A stretch of DNA of 64,000 nucleotides from OPU3-GD-OMZ sp001901525 (GCA_963981505.1 CAXCEI010000003.1:1-64000), one strand, 5' to 3'; positions 9,394 to 18,527 are shown, counted from the stretch's first letter. Notes: generated from the letters alone by a model not told the origin. A program made the numbers and translations.

Positions 9394-10017
9394 TTAATTT
9401 AACCTGACGTTTAGACCGCCTAAACTACAATAGCCGTGAGGATTTTTAGCTAAGTATTGTTGGTGCTTTTCTTCGGCGTAGTAAAAGGTCGGAGCGTGTG
9501 TTATTTCAGTCGTGATCGGTGCGCTGATGCCGGCTTGAGTGAGTTGGTGTTGGTAGCTTATTTTTGTATTTTCGGCTTGGCTTTGTTGCGCCTTATTGTG
9601 CGTAAAAATAACAGAGCGGTATTGTGTGCCAATATCGTTGCCTTGGCGCATCCCTTGAGTAGGGTTGTGGCTTTCCCAAAAAAGAGCCAATAATTGCTGA
9701 TAGCTGATCAATGCAGGGTCAAAGATGATGCGAACCACTTCCGCGTGGCCGGTACGACCGGTACACAATTCAGCATAGTTTGGATTGGGTGTCAGGCCGC
9801 CGGCGTAGCCTACAGCTGTGGTGAAGATGCCGGGCTGTTGCCAGAATAACCGTTCTGCCCCCCAAAAACAGCCCAAGCCAAAAAGTGCAGTTTCTAAGGT
9901 CTTAGGAAACGGCGGTTTTAAGGCGTGACCGGTAATTATATGCGTGGCGTTAAGGGGCATTTCATGAGTCCGTCCTGAGGGTGCCGTCTGAGGGTCTTGC
10001 TTATCTATTGCTTTCAT
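9394..10017 (-). CDS. msrA: Peptide methionine sulfoxide reductase A
   Basis: A 207-residue MsrA, which reduces Met-S-sulfoxide in oxidised proteins. The catalytic motif GCFWGAER has Cys50 as nucleophile. The conserved GYAGG and YRSVIF segments are present, and Cys197 near the C-terminus could be the resolving cysteine. An N-terminal stretch of about 40 residues precedes the domain and does not look like a signal peptide. It is transcribed leftward and diverges from hslO, another oxidative-stress protein, so the roughly 65 bases between them should contain both promoters. No msrB is fused or adjacent. Confidence 0.95.
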   Translation of the reverse strand: MKAIDKQDPQTAPSGRTHEMPLNATHIITGHALKPPFPKTLETALFGLGCFWGAERLFWQQPGIFTTAVGYAGGLTPNPNYAELCTGRTGHAEVVRIIFDPALISYQQLLALFWESHNPTQGMRQGNDIGTQYRSVIFTHNKAQQSQAENTKISYQHQLTQAGISAPITTEITHAPTFYYAEEKHQQYLAKNPHGYCSLGGLNVRLN

Positions 10018-10084
10018 CGCTTAGTTCTTTGTGGTTACTTATGCTTTATAATAACAGTTTTGATAATGGCTAAATACTATTCAA

Positions 10085-10954
10085 ATGACAGATCAAGATA
10101 CCTTACGCCGTTTTATTTTTGAGCAGGCAGGTGTACGCGGTGAATGGCTTAAATTAACTGACAGTTGGCAAGCGGTCAGTGATAATCATGCCTATCCGCC
10201 GGAGGTGAAAGAACAGTTGGGGCATGCGGTCGCGGCGGCTACGATGTTGGCAGCAACCATTAAATTTAACGGTGCACTGGTCCTACAAGCGCAAGGAGAG
10301 GGTCCTCTTAAAGCTGTTGTTGCGCAGTGTACACATGATCGCTGTATTCGTGGCTTGGCCCGGTATCGTGAGCCTGTGGTTGCCGGAGATCTCAGCCAAT
10401 TGTATGGTTCAGGACGGTTGGTGCTCACGATTGAGACTGAGCGGAAGCAACCTTATCAAGGGATTGTCACCTTAGACGGTGATAATTTGGCACAGGCTTT
10501 GGAAAATTATTATCAGCAGTCCGAACAATTACCGACACGGCTGTGGTTGTTTGCTAATGAAACGACGGTCAGCGGTCTTTTTTTACAAGCATTACCGGAA
10601 TCCTCAGGTTTTGGTTCTGATTGGGAACGTATTGTGATGTTAGCTGATACGATTAGCGCTGATGAATTACTTGATTTATCGTGTGAAGCCGTATTGCATC
10701 GCTTGTTTCATGAGGAAACGGTGCGGTTATTTCAGCCAGAATCGATACGGTTTAAATGCAGTTGTTCAAATGGAAAAATTGAGCGAACTTTAAAAAGTTT
10801 AGGGCGCATTGCGTTAGAGGAAATTTTAGAAGAGCGGGATGCTATTACCGTTGATTGTGAGTTCTGTAATCAGCAATACCGCTTTGACCGGGTTGATGTA
10901 GAACGTCTCTTAATCGCCGAGACTGATCTTGGAACTTCAAAAATCAGCCACTGA
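10085..10954 (+). CDS. hslO: Hsp33 redox-regulated chaperonin
   Basis: A 289-residue cytosolic holdase that becomes active under oxidative stress. The four zinc-binding cysteines lie in the C-terminal switch as CSC (Cys225, Cys227) and CEFC (Cys258, Cys261), with the family's normal spacing. The N-terminal domain shows the conserved VAAATMLAATIKF segment. Its stop codon overlaps the ATG of the next gene (TGATG), indicating translational coupling. It is divergent from msrA, grouping two oxidative protein-repair functions. Confidence 0.96.
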   Translation: MTDQDTLRRFIFEQAGVRGEWLKLTDSWQAVSDNHAYPPEVKEQLGHAVAAATMLAATIKFNGALVLQAQGEGPLKAVVAQCTHDRCIRGLARYREPVVAGDLSQLYGSGRLVLTIETERKQPYQGIVTLDGDNLAQALENYYQQSEQLPTRLWLFANETTVSGLFLQALPESSGFGSDWERIVMLADTISADELLDLSCEAVLHRLFHEETVRLFQPESIRFKCSCSNGKIERTLKSLGRIALEEILEERDAITVDCEFCNQQYRFDRVDVERLLIAETDLGTSKISH

Positions 10955-11706
10955 TGCGTAGGCGTTTAATACGATTGACGTTTAGAAGTCTGTTGGTTTC
11001 AGCATTGCTTAGTAGTTTGACGGGTTGTGTCTGGTGGCGGTTATATCAGGTGTATAACCAGATGGCTGAGTTTGATGAGCACTTTTCTGTACAGCACGAT
11101 CAATCATTTACCTTATTCTTTAAAGACCCCGTTGTTTACAGTGAAGATTTTGTTTTTTTAGCCAAATTACAACCGACTCAAAAGGGAGTCCATCAGGGCG
11201 TTCATCGGTGGGATTATTTTTTCCAAAAAGTCGATCAAAATAATCAGTCCGTCAATCCGCCTATTGCCTTTACCTGGACCTTGTTTTTCAATGCTGACAA
11301 TCGCCTTGAGGCCGCAGAATTATCACCGATTTTTTTAAAAATAGTGCCACCAGCCTTTCTCGAGGCTTCGATTCGTTCGATTGCCGGGGCTGCTATTAAT
11401 GCGACAGAGCGGCAATTAAAGGCGGACGTTGCTAAAATGGCTAAGATAACGGTGCCATTGCCGACGAAAAACAGTATTTTAGCGGTACTGGGTGCCCCTA
11501 TTGGCCGAGAAAAATCACCGGCGGGTGAGGTGTTGAGTTTCAGGTTTTTATTGGTCAGTCCTGATATTGAACCGGGCTATGAATCACGGGCAATGTCTAC
11601 GGTAAAGTTAACTTTTGACCCTAACACGGAACGGTTAAGCCGGATGTCTGGTCGTTATGCCGGTCTTAAAATTGCTATTAATTATCAGAACTTAACCGCC
11701 TTATAA
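10954..11706 (+). CDS. Hypothetical outer- or inner-membrane lipoprotein
   Basis: A 250-residue protein I do not recognise. A positively charged start and hydrophobic stretch lead to a lipobox LTGC (Cys about 25), so it is probably exported and lipidated. The mature part is mixed alpha/beta with no motif I can name. It contains repeated aromatic positions and a segment (PLPTKNSILAVLGAPIG) that recalls SmpA/OmlA-like folds only vaguely. It overlaps the end of hslO by one base and is followed four bases later by cysQ, so it is part of a three-gene operon. Function is unknown. Confidence 0.7.
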   Translation: MRRRLIRLTFRSLLVSALLSSLTGCVWWRLYQVYNQMAEFDEHFSVQHDQSFTLFFKDPVVYSEDFVFLAKLQPTQKGVHQGVHRWDYFFQKVDQNNQSVNPPIAFTWTLFFNADNRLEAAELSPIFLKIVPPAFLEASIRSIAGAAINATERQLKADVAKMAKITVPLPTKNSILAVLGAPIGREKSPAGEVLSFRFLLVSPDIEPGYESRAMSTVKLTFDPNTERLSRMSGRYAGLKIAINYQNLTAL

Positions 11707-11710
11707 GACT

Positions 11711-12472
11711 ATGTATCGTACCGTTGAACGAAAAGTCATTACCGAGATTGCACAAAAAGCAGGCGCTATTACCTTGGCATGGTATCAAAAAGAAGTTTCA
11801 GTGGCGTATAAGCCGGATCAGTCGCCGGTGACAGCAGCAGATTTGGCGGCAAATCAGTTTATTTGTCAGGCTCTTGGCGAGGCGTATCCTGATATTCCGC
11901 TGTTATCGGAAGAAAATAAAACAATACCTTATTGCGAGCGCCGAGATTGGCAAACCTTTTTTTTGATTGACCCGATTGATGGCACTAAGGAGTTTATTAA
12001 TCACAGCGATCAATTTACCGTTAATATCGCCTTGATTCATGGCGGTGTGCCTGTGCTTGGTGTGGTTTATGCACCGGCGCTTAAAGAAATGTATTCTGCC
12101 TGTCAGGGACAAGGGGCTTTTAAAAATGATCGGCGATTGCCTTATCAGCAAAACGCCAACCCTGAGCAGTCCTTAACCGTTGTGGCCAGTAAAAACCACT
12201 TATCGGTCGAAACCGAGCACTTTATTCAAAGCCTGATGGACGGTACTGAAAAGGTCACGCTGAAGGCGATAGGCAGTTCCTTGAAATTATGTTTGGTTGC
12301 AACCGGTGAGGCGGATCTGTACCCACGTTTGAGCCCGACGATGGAGTGGGATACCGCTGCTGCACATGCCGTGGTATTGGCGGCGGGTAAGCAGGTCTTG
12401 CAATACGGAACCGATGAACCGTTAGTCTATAATAAGGCTGATTTATTAAACCCTTGGTTTATTGTGCAATAA
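11711..12472 (+). CDS. cysQ: 3'(2'),5'-bisphosphate nucleotidase CysQ
   Basis: A 253-residue inositol-monophosphatase-family enzyme. It dephosphorylates 3'-phosphoadenosine 5'-phosphate, recycling the by-product of sulfate assimilation. Metal-binding motifs are Glu67-Glu68 in LLSEEN, DPIDGT (Asp87, Asp90) and the late WDTAAAHAV. Asp44 in PVTAADLAA and the KEF after the DPIDGT motif favour CysQ over SuhB. It is the last gene of the hslO operon. An imperfect inverted repeat begins at its stop codon. Confidence 0.92.
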   Translation: MYRTVERKVITEIAQKAGAITLAWYQKEVSVAYKPDQSPVTAADLAANQFICQALGEAYPDIPLLSEENKTIPYCERRDWQTFFLIDPIDGTKEFINHSDQFTVNIALIHGGVPVLGVVYAPALKEMYSACQGQGAFKNDRRLPYQQNANPEQSLTVVASKNHLSVETEHFIQSLMDGTEKVTLKAIGSSLKLCLVATGEADLYPRLSPTMEWDTAAAHAVVLAAGKQVLQYGTDEPLVYNKADLLNPWFIVQ

Positions 12473-12837
12473 CCGACTTGATTTTTCTTGAGCCTAGATC
12501 GATGTGCTAAGACCTAGACTACGGCTCTAATCACGTCGGCACTTTCTGGTTGACAGCAGGTAATCGTACAATTTTCAGTACATTAACAGCATGAGCCAAG
12601 CGCTAAGACTCATTATTGCTACGAACACAGACCGGTAGACTATCCTTGTAGTGCCTCGCGCTAGGCGCGTAGCAATTTCGTCGTCATTTACCCCTCTTTA
12701 TTGGGGCTGTAATGATTGTTGCTTAGTTCGTTCAGCAATTGTTCTTAAAAGAAAGATAAAGGTTGGCAGTCGGTTTAAATTAGCTAGGTGGTCGAGTTGT
12801 GATCGTGCAAAGGTCTCTTAGCAAAGTTGATTTGAGT
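12473..12837. other. 365-base convergent intergenic region rich in inverted repeats
   Basis: No protein-coding frame is convincing here. Several stem-forming repeats are visible. The first starts directly after the cysQ stop: CCGACTTGAT (12473-12482) with ATCACGTCGG (12530-12539), and inside it GAGCC (12490-12494) with GGCTC (12523-12527). The second pairs ATTGCTACG (12615-12623) with CGTAGCAAT (12668-12676) and encloses a GCGC-TAG-GCGC dyad. The third is CCCC (12691-12694) with GGGG (12703-12706). None is followed by a long T run, so they are not clear intrinsic terminators. A structured RNA, a repeat remnant or a bidirectional termination zone are all possible. Confidence 0.4.
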
Positions 12838-13482
12838 TTAATGTTTTACAATTCCGAGTGTAGTGGCGATATGACTCAGCTCAATTAAGGTTGGTGTACC
12901 TAGTTTTTTCTTGATTTGAGTGATGTAGTTAGCAACGGTTTTATAGCCTAAACATAATTCATCAGCTATTTTGTGAGTGGTGAACCCTTGAGCGGATAAC
13001 CGGAATACGTCAAATTCCCGTGTTGAGAATTTTTGTACAATGGCTTCGGGGTTGTTTTCTGGTAATTGATTTTGGGCGCTATCGAGTAGTCCTTGTTCAA
13101 TATAATTCTGGCCGTTATGAATACTTATTATGGCTTCCGATAATATTGTAGGGGCGCTGTTTTTGGTGATGTAACCTTTAGCACCTATATTTAAGGCCCG
13201 ATTAATATATGCCGGTTCATCATGGAAACTAAAAACAAGAATAGCGATATTCTTGTTCCGCTGCACAAGTCGACTAATGGTTTCTAGTCCGCCTATACCC
13301 GGCATGGATAAATCCAGCACAACAATATCTGGCAGGTGAGATTGATAAAGTTGAATGGCTTCTTCACCGCAATTCGCCTCTGCAATAACATCGATATCAG
13401 GGGAGGTAGCTAATAAGAGTTTAAAACCTGCTCTAACTACAGTATGGTCATCAACGAGTAAAACTTTTATTTTATCGGTCAT
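12838..13482 (-). CDS. NarL/LuxR-family response regulator (MoxX-like context)
   Basis: A 214-residue response regulator. The receiver domain has VDDH at 10-13, phospho-acceptor Asp57 in VVLDLSMP and the KGYITK lysine. A C-terminal LuxR-type helix-turn-helix spans about residues 150-200 (FSTREFDVFRL, then KTVANYITQIKKKL). Its start overlaps the kinase stop by four bases (ATGA), so it is the cognate partner. The gene pair lies divergent to a TonB-dependent receptor, which is a plausible regulatory target. MoxX of Paracoccus is a known relative of this type, but orthology is not established. Confidence 0.88.
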   Translation of the reverse strand: MTDKIKVLLVDDHTVVRAGFKLLLATSPDIDVIAEANCGEEAIQLYQSHLPDIVVLDLSMPGIGGLETISRLVQRNKNIAILVFSFHDEPAYINRALNIGAKGYITKNSAPTILSEAIISIHNGQNYIEQGLLDSAQNQLPENNPEAIVQKFSTREFDVFRLSAQGFTTHKIADELCLGYKTVANYITQIKKKLGTPTLIELSHIATTLGIVKH

Positions 13483-14783
13483 GGTAGTGGAATTTGAGCC
13501 CTGATTTGTAGTCCATTATCTATTTTAGAGGATATTTGCAGGCTACCCTCTAATAGTTTTATTCTTTCTTTTATGCCAAGTAACCCAAACCCAGAGGTAA
13601 GTTTATCAGACTCGCAACCACAGCCATTATCAGTGACTAATAATATGAGCTTGCCTGGGTTAATCTGAATTTTGACACTAACCTGGGTGGCCCGAGCATG
13701 TCGAATAGTATTAGTCAGGCTTTCCTGAATGATTCGGAAAACTTGCATGACTGTGTTGGGCGCTACTTGGTCTACGCTATCATCACAGTGTAGCGTAAAT
13801 GCGATTGATGGGTTTATGGACTGCCATTGGTGCAGTAGGTCTTCTAATGTGGCTTTTAGTCCTAGTTCTGTTAATAGAGCAGGGTGTAATTGCTTCATCA
13901 TTGAGCGAACAACAACGGTTAAGTGGTCACAAATGTTAACAATGGATGCGGTGACTTCTTGAATATCTGCTGTATCGTGTGTAGCTGAAATGGCCATCGC
14001 TTTGATGGCCGTTAATGATTGACCTAATTCATCATGTAATTCTTGAGATAAACGCTTTCTTTCTGATTCTTGAATCTCTAGTGAGTGTTGGGTTAATGCT
14101 TTGTTTTGATTTTCTGACGTCTCTAGTGCTTCAGTCATATGATTAATTGCTTTTGAAATGGTGTCATATTCTTGGGTAGAGAATGTCGGTAGTTTTTTGT
14201 GGTAGTTACCCGTTTCAATTATTTTCAGGTGCGTAATGATCGAATGGATTGAAATGATTGATTTATTAAATACGAGTTGGGCAGAGAGGAGTGTTAATAA
14301 TACCAGTACGATTATCACGCCAAAGAGAACAATACTTTCTTGCCATGCTTCAGCGACTTCATCCATTGGGTTGGCTTGAATGATTAAAATAAATTCAGTG
14401 TTATTGCTTAGGTCAACAGGGTATTCAACTTTTGGGTATTCACTAAGTACGAGGTTGGTGAACCACTCTGGCGGTGAGTTATTAAAGGTTGCTTTTTGGA
14501 TGGGTTGAAGAGGGTCATTGAGTTTTTCGCCCAGTGAATTCTTGAGTTGAATATTTAAGTGTCTGGTTTGCTTTAATTGGCTTAATTGGAGTAGCCAATC
14601 TTTATGTCCGGATTTTTGAACGGCGGGAGTTGTTTTAATAAGTTGCAAAGCAAGGTTAATGGAGGAATCTACTTCATTTTTTATGGATTGGCGTGCTTGC
14701 CAGATACTGATAGCAGCCCCTAAGAAAATAATACCCAATGAAATTAATAAGATCCTGATGCTGATTTGGTTGCGTAAGCTCAT
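13479..14783 (-). CDS. MoxY-like membrane sensor histidine kinase
   Basis: A 434-residue kinase. One transmembrane helix (about 8-28), a periplasmic domain of about 120 residues and a second helix (about 151-172) are followed by a HAMP segment (about 173-225) and a HisKA_3 domain. The phospho-acceptor is His250 in QELHDELGQSL. The ATPase domain has an N-box QESLTNTIRHA and DNGCG/GFGLLGIKERI lids. The periplasmic part, with PPEWFTNL and the NPMDEVAEAWQE run just before the second helix, resembles the LapD/MoxY sensor domain. The signal is unknown. It forms an operon with the downstream response regulator and diverges from the TonB receptor. Confidence 0.83.
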   Translation of the reverse strand: MSLRNQISIRILLISLGIIFLGAAISIWQARQSIKNEVDSSINLALQLIKTTPAVQKSGHKDWLLQLSQLKQTRHLNIQLKNSLGEKLNDPLQPIQKATFNNSPPEWFTNLVLSEYPKVEYPVDLSNNTEFILIIQANPMDEVAEAWQESIVLFGVIIVLVLLTLLSAQLVFNKSIISIHSIITHLKIIETGNYHKKLPTFSTQEYDTISKAINHMTEALETSENQNKALTQHSLEIQESERKRLSQELHDELGQSLTAIKAMAISATHDTADIQEVTASIVNICDHLTVVVRSMMKQLHPALLTELGLKATLEDLLHQWQSINPSIAFTLHCDDSVDQVAPNTVMQVFRIIQESLTNTIRHARATQVSVKIQINPGKLILLVTDNGCGCESDKLTSGFGLLGIKERIKLLEGSLQISSKIDNGLQIRAQIPLP

Positions 14784-14877
14784 CGGGAAAATTTCCTTTT
14801 TTGTAGCAGGTGCTAGACCGTGTTTATTAGAGTTGTTATCTTTGTGCGAAATTTGATGAATTTACACAGGATATAGT

Positions 14878-17241
14878 ATGAAAAAGGTTTTAGCTACCGC
14901 ATTGTTTTTGATCTGCTGCCAATCTTTTGCGGCAGAAGATGTTGAAAGTTTGGCGGTTATAAAAGTCACGGCCTCACCGATTTTATCACATGGGATTGAT
15001 GTCAATAAGGTGCCTGCGCATATCCAGTCGGTTACAGCCGAACAGTTAGAGGCTGCTCAGAGTTTGTCTTTGGCTGATTATATGAATCAGCATATGGGAA
15101 GTGTATTTGTTAATGAAACGCAAAATAACCCTTTACAGCCGGATGTTTATTATCGTGGATTCTCTGCCTCTCCGTTATTGGGGTTACCACAAGGATTGTC
15201 TGTTTACTTAAACGGTGTTCGTTTTAATGAACCTTTTGGTGATACGGTTAACTGGGATTTAATCCCCAGTAATGCGATTGATTCGATGGCGTTGATGTCG
15301 GGTTCTAATCCGATTTATGGTCAAAATACTTTAGGGGGTGCGATCGCGGTTAAATCTAAAACGGGTTTTTCATCGCCTAAGCATGAGATTGAAGTTTCAG
15401 GGGGGAGTTGGGATAGACACTCTGAAGAGTTAAGCAGTGGGGGTAATAATGGTGAATTTGGGTATTTTGTAGATATTAAGAATTTTGGTGATTCTGGATG
15501 GCGTGACCATTCAAGAACGACAGCTAAACAGGGCTTAGGAACTTTAAGCTGGCGTAAGGATAGAGGCGAGTTAGATTTAACGTTAAGTGCTACGGACAAT
15601 AAAATGATCGGTAACGGCGTGATTCCTATTCAACTGTTAAATGAATCTAATAAGGCTATTTATACCCATCCTGATCAAACGATTAATCGGTTATTCTTTA
15701 GCGAGTTGTCAGGTAAATTTGATTTAACAGAAGCTATAGAGCTTAGTGGTAATGCTTATTTTCGTCAGAATCGTAATAAGACCTTTAATGGCGATGATTC
15801 TGATTATACCGCTTGTGACGATGTTGATAGCCCTTTTGATGAGACTGTCTGTGACACGGCGGTTGGTGCGGGTAATTTAGCGACTACAGAGTATGATGAT
15901 GGAGATCCTGATTATGAGAAGGTTTATGATTTAGACGGTAATCAGATTTCAGAAAACGTAGGCCATAGCGGTACGATCAACACTTCCAAAACAATGCAAA
16001 GAAGTCGCGGTGGTGCTGTTCAAGCCGCTTTCGAGACTGCATTAGCAGAAGATATAGAGAATTTACTGACCGTAGGTTCGAGTTTCGATTACGCGGATAT
16101 TAATTTTAGCCAAGATACGCAGCTGGCAACATTAACTGGGAATCGAGGTGTCAACGGTAATGGTACGTATGTCAGAGGGCAGCGCGTTCGATTAAAGGTT
16201 AACACTGAAACATACAGTGCTTTTTTAAGTGATTATCTGACATTACCTTATGGCGTAACGCTGTCAGCAGGCGGACGTTACAACCATACACGTATTGAAA
16301 TGAATAACCAATATATCGTTGGAACGGATAAATTATCGGGAACCCATAATTACGAGCGCTTTAATCCAACCGTGGGCTTTACTTTTGATGCCCATCCTAA
16401 TGCAACTTTGTACGGTAGTTATTCTGAGTCATCGAGAGCCCCTACACCCAGTGAGCTGACTTGTGCTGATGAAAATGATCCTTGTAAATTACCAAACGGT
16501 TTTGTTGCTGATCCTCCTTTAGATCAAGTGGTAACCAAGACTTGGGAAGGTGGGGTTCGTGGTGCCTTTGATATTGGAGACAGTAAAGGGGCTATTGATT
16601 GGAATTTAGGTTATTTTCATGCAGCCAATCATGATGATATTCAATTTATTGTGGAAGGCGACAGTACCACAGAAGGATATTTTAAAAATATTGGTCAGAC
16701 CCGTCGTTATGGAGTTGAGGCTGGGTCACGTATTCAGTATCAGAGTTTATTTAGCTCAATGGATGATTGGCGTTTTTCAGCAAATTACACCTATCTCAGG
16801 GCGCAATATTTAGATAGCTACAGTATTCATGATCCAAGAGTATCAGGTGAGACGCTTGGGAAGGTTACCGTGGAACGGGGTGATCGTATGACGGGAATGC
16901 CTGAGCATATGTTAAAAGCTAATCTAGGTGTGACGTTATTAAGCGATTGGGATTTAGATATCGACGCTCAATACAGTGGGGATCAACGCTATCGCGGGGA
17001 TGAAGCTAATGTTATGGATCGTTTAGGTGGCTATTGGATATTTAATTTTAGATCTAAATATCAAATCACAGATAATATTTCTCTCTTTGGTAAGGTAAAC
17101 AATATTTTTGGTCGAGAATATAAGACCTTTGGGGCTTTTGCTGATGCGGATGAGGTTTTGGGCGATGATTACGATAATCGTCGATTTGTTTCTCCAGGTG
17201 CGCCTAGGGAAGCTTTCATCGGTGTTAAGCTAAGTTATTAG
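14878..17241 (+). CDS. TonB-dependent outer-membrane receptor
   Basis: A 787-residue receptor with a signal peptide (about 1-18, ending SFAA) and a possible TonB box near residues 23-32 (VESLAVIKV). A plug domain (to about 160) has the typical YRGF and VYLNGVRFNEPFGD segments. A 22-strand-type barrel ends in a terminal aromatic residue (VKLSY). Residues 306-360 form a very acidic loop with two cysteines (313, 325) and a DLDGNQISE stretch (351-359) recalling calcium-binding loops. A second Cys pair lies in TCADENDPCKLPNG. It probably imports a metal chelate or other large nutrient; the ligand is not known. A decayed C-terminal copy follows. Confidence 0.9.
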   Translation: MKKVLATALFLICCQSFAAEDVESLAVIKVTASPILSHGIDVNKVPAHIQSVTAEQLEAAQSLSLADYMNQHMGSVFVNETQNNPLQPDVYYRGFSASPLLGLPQGLSVYLNGVRFNEPFGDTVNWDLIPSNAIDSMALMSGSNPIYGQNTLGGAIAVKSKTGFSSPKHEIEVSGGSWDRHSEELSSGGNNGEFGYFVDIKNFGDSGWRDHSRTTAKQGLGTLSWRKDRGELDLTLSATDNKMIGNGVIPIQLLNESNKAIYTHPDQTINRLFFSELSGKFDLTEAIELSGNAYFRQNRNKTFNGDDSDYTACDDVDSPFDETVCDTAVGAGNLATTEYDDGDPDYEKVYDLDGNQISENVGHSGTINTSKTMQRSRGGAVQAAFETALAEDIENLLTVGSSFDYADINFSQDTQLATLTGNRGVNGNGTYVRGQRVRLKVNTETYSAFLSDYLTLPYGVTLSAGGRYNHTRIEMNNQYIVGTDKLSGTHNYERFNPTVGFTFDAHPNATLYGSYSESSRAPTPSELTCADENDPCKLPNGFVADPPLDQVVTKTWEGGVRGAFDIGDSKGAIDWNLGYFHAANHDDIQFIVEGDSTTEGYFKNIGQTRRYGVEAGSRIQYQSLFSSMDDWRFSANYTYLRAQYLDSYSIHDPRVSGETLGKVTVERGDRMTGMPEHMLKANLGVTLLSDWDLDIDAQYSGDQRYRGDEANVMDRLGGYWIFNFRSKYQITDNISLFGKVNNIFGREYKTFGAFADADEVLGDDYDNRRFVSPGAPREAFIGVKLSY

Positions 17242-17410
17242 TGGGTTGGATGAATGTTGATTAGGTGATTAATGATTACAGATCAGCATTTAAGGAATAT
17301 CAACATGGAATGGTTCGCGCTTCCTCGGCTCAGGTCTGTTTTATAGGTTATGGTTTTCTCCAGCTATAGAACTGGCCTAGCGATGGCCTTTTCGTTGTGT
17401 TGCTATATGG

Positions 17411-18048
17411 GCTTGAAATTTGGGTTATTTCTATGCGATCAATCATGGTGATATTCAATTTATTGCTGATGGAGACAGTACCACTGAAGGCTATTTTAAA
17501 AATATTGGTCAAACGCGGCGTTATGGTGTTGAGACCGGATCGAATATCGAAGCTTGTTCAGTACGCTGGATGACTGGGCTTTAACGGTAAATTATAGCTA
17601 CCTGAGAGCGCAATATTTAGACAGTTATACGATTCATGATCCTAGAGTCGGGGGTGAGGATTTAGGTAGCGTTTCGGTTAACCCGGGTGATCGAATGACC
17701 GGTATGCCGGAACATATATTTAAGGCAAGTTTGGGTGTGCGTTTATGGACGCAGTGGGATTTAACCTTGGATGGGCAATACAGCGGAGACCAATTCTATC
17801 GCGGCGATGAATCTAATATTATGGACCGATTAGGAGGCTATTGGTTATTTAATTTTAGAACAAAATATAGACTGACTGATAATATTGAATTGTTTGGTAA
17901 AGTTAATAATATTTTGGGTCGAAAATATAAAACTTTTGGTACCTTTGCCGATACCGATGAGGTATTAGGCGATAATTATAGCAATCGCCGTTTTGTTGCT
18001 CCGGGAACACCTCGAGAAGCATTTATTGGCATTAAAGTCAGTTATTAA
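17411..18048 (+). pseudogene. Decayed C-terminal copy of the upstream TonB-dependent receptor
   Basis: The sequence matches the last ~210 residues of the preceding receptor. A first segment (17417-17548) reads in one frame and differs from the intact copy at about 7 of 44 residues. The Trp codon before it has become TGA (17414-17416). Near 17549-17551 seven bases are missing relative to the intact gene, shifting the frame. A second open segment (17554-18048) then continues to the same C-terminal motif (REAFIGIKVSY). There is no plug domain, signal peptide or start, so it cannot make a receptor. Many synonymous differences show the copies diverged well before the decay. Confidence 0.85.
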
Positions 18049-18118
18049 TGCCAATATCTATTTTTTAGGCTGCGGCATCCTAAATTAGCCTAAGGTATTG
18101 GGTGTGAGTAATAAGGGG

Positions 18119-18433
18119 TTATATTTCTAAATCCCTTTTATTATAACCGCCGGCGATTAAAGCTTGCATCCATTTCGGTGTTAACCCGCGTCCTGACCAG
18201 GTTTGACTCGGGTCTTCAGGGTTATGGTATTTAGCAGCAATTTTAGAATTTTTAGTGGGATTTTTTTTGGCATCGCCTTTAATTTCTATTGACAGATTAA
18301 TCGATGCTGCGAGTGATTTGATTTCAGCGATGACCTCTTTACGTTTATTGTTTTTCTTTTCAATAAGGGTTTGTTGTGCTTGGGCAATAACAGATTCTAA
18401 TTCTTCTTCTGAAAGATTATCATAATCAGGCAT
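18119..18433 (-). CDS. H-NS family nucleoid-associated protein
   Basis: A 104-residue histone-like protein. The N-terminal half is a charged helical oligomerisation region (about 5-50). The C-terminal DNA-binding domain holds the core motif TWSGRGLTPKWM (about 79-90), the H-NS AT-hook-like loop that inserts in the minor groove of AT-rich DNA. The KYHNPEDP lead-in resembles the short H-NS/BpH3/HvrA type. It probably silences AT-rich or foreign genes. It has its own leftward promoter (18472-18499) and a good AAGGAC ribosome site. Confidence 0.9.
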   Translation of the reverse strand: MPDYDNLSEEELESVIAQAQQTLIEKKNNKRKEVIAEIKSLAASINLSIEIKGDAKKNPTKNSKIAAKYHNPEDPSQTWSGRGLTPKWMQALIAGGYNKRDLEI

Positions 18434-18471
18434 TATATTGTCCTTGTTAGTATGGGTAAGAATATAAAATT

Positions 18472-18499
18472 ATTATAATAACCATTAATGCAATAACAA
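18472..18499 (-). promoter_or_regulatory. Promoter of the H-NS-family gene
   Basis: Read on the minus strand, TTGTTA (18499-18494) and a perfect TATAAT (18477-18472) are separated by 16 bases, with the start codon about 39 bases downstream. The region is extremely AT-rich, which would suit autoregulation by H-NS. Confidence 0.55.
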
Positions 18500-18527
18500 G
18501 AAATAATTATTATTAAAGTATGCGTTA

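Noticed and set aside
12473..12570. Integron attC-like site
   Set aside because: The stem is attC-sized, but the outer ends do not fit the conserved RYYYAAC/GTTRRRY core sites and no integrase or cassette array is present.
18065..18093. Terminator between the receptor remnant and the H-NS-family gene
   Set aside because: TTAGGCT/AGCCTAA can pair, but no T run follows the stem on either strand.
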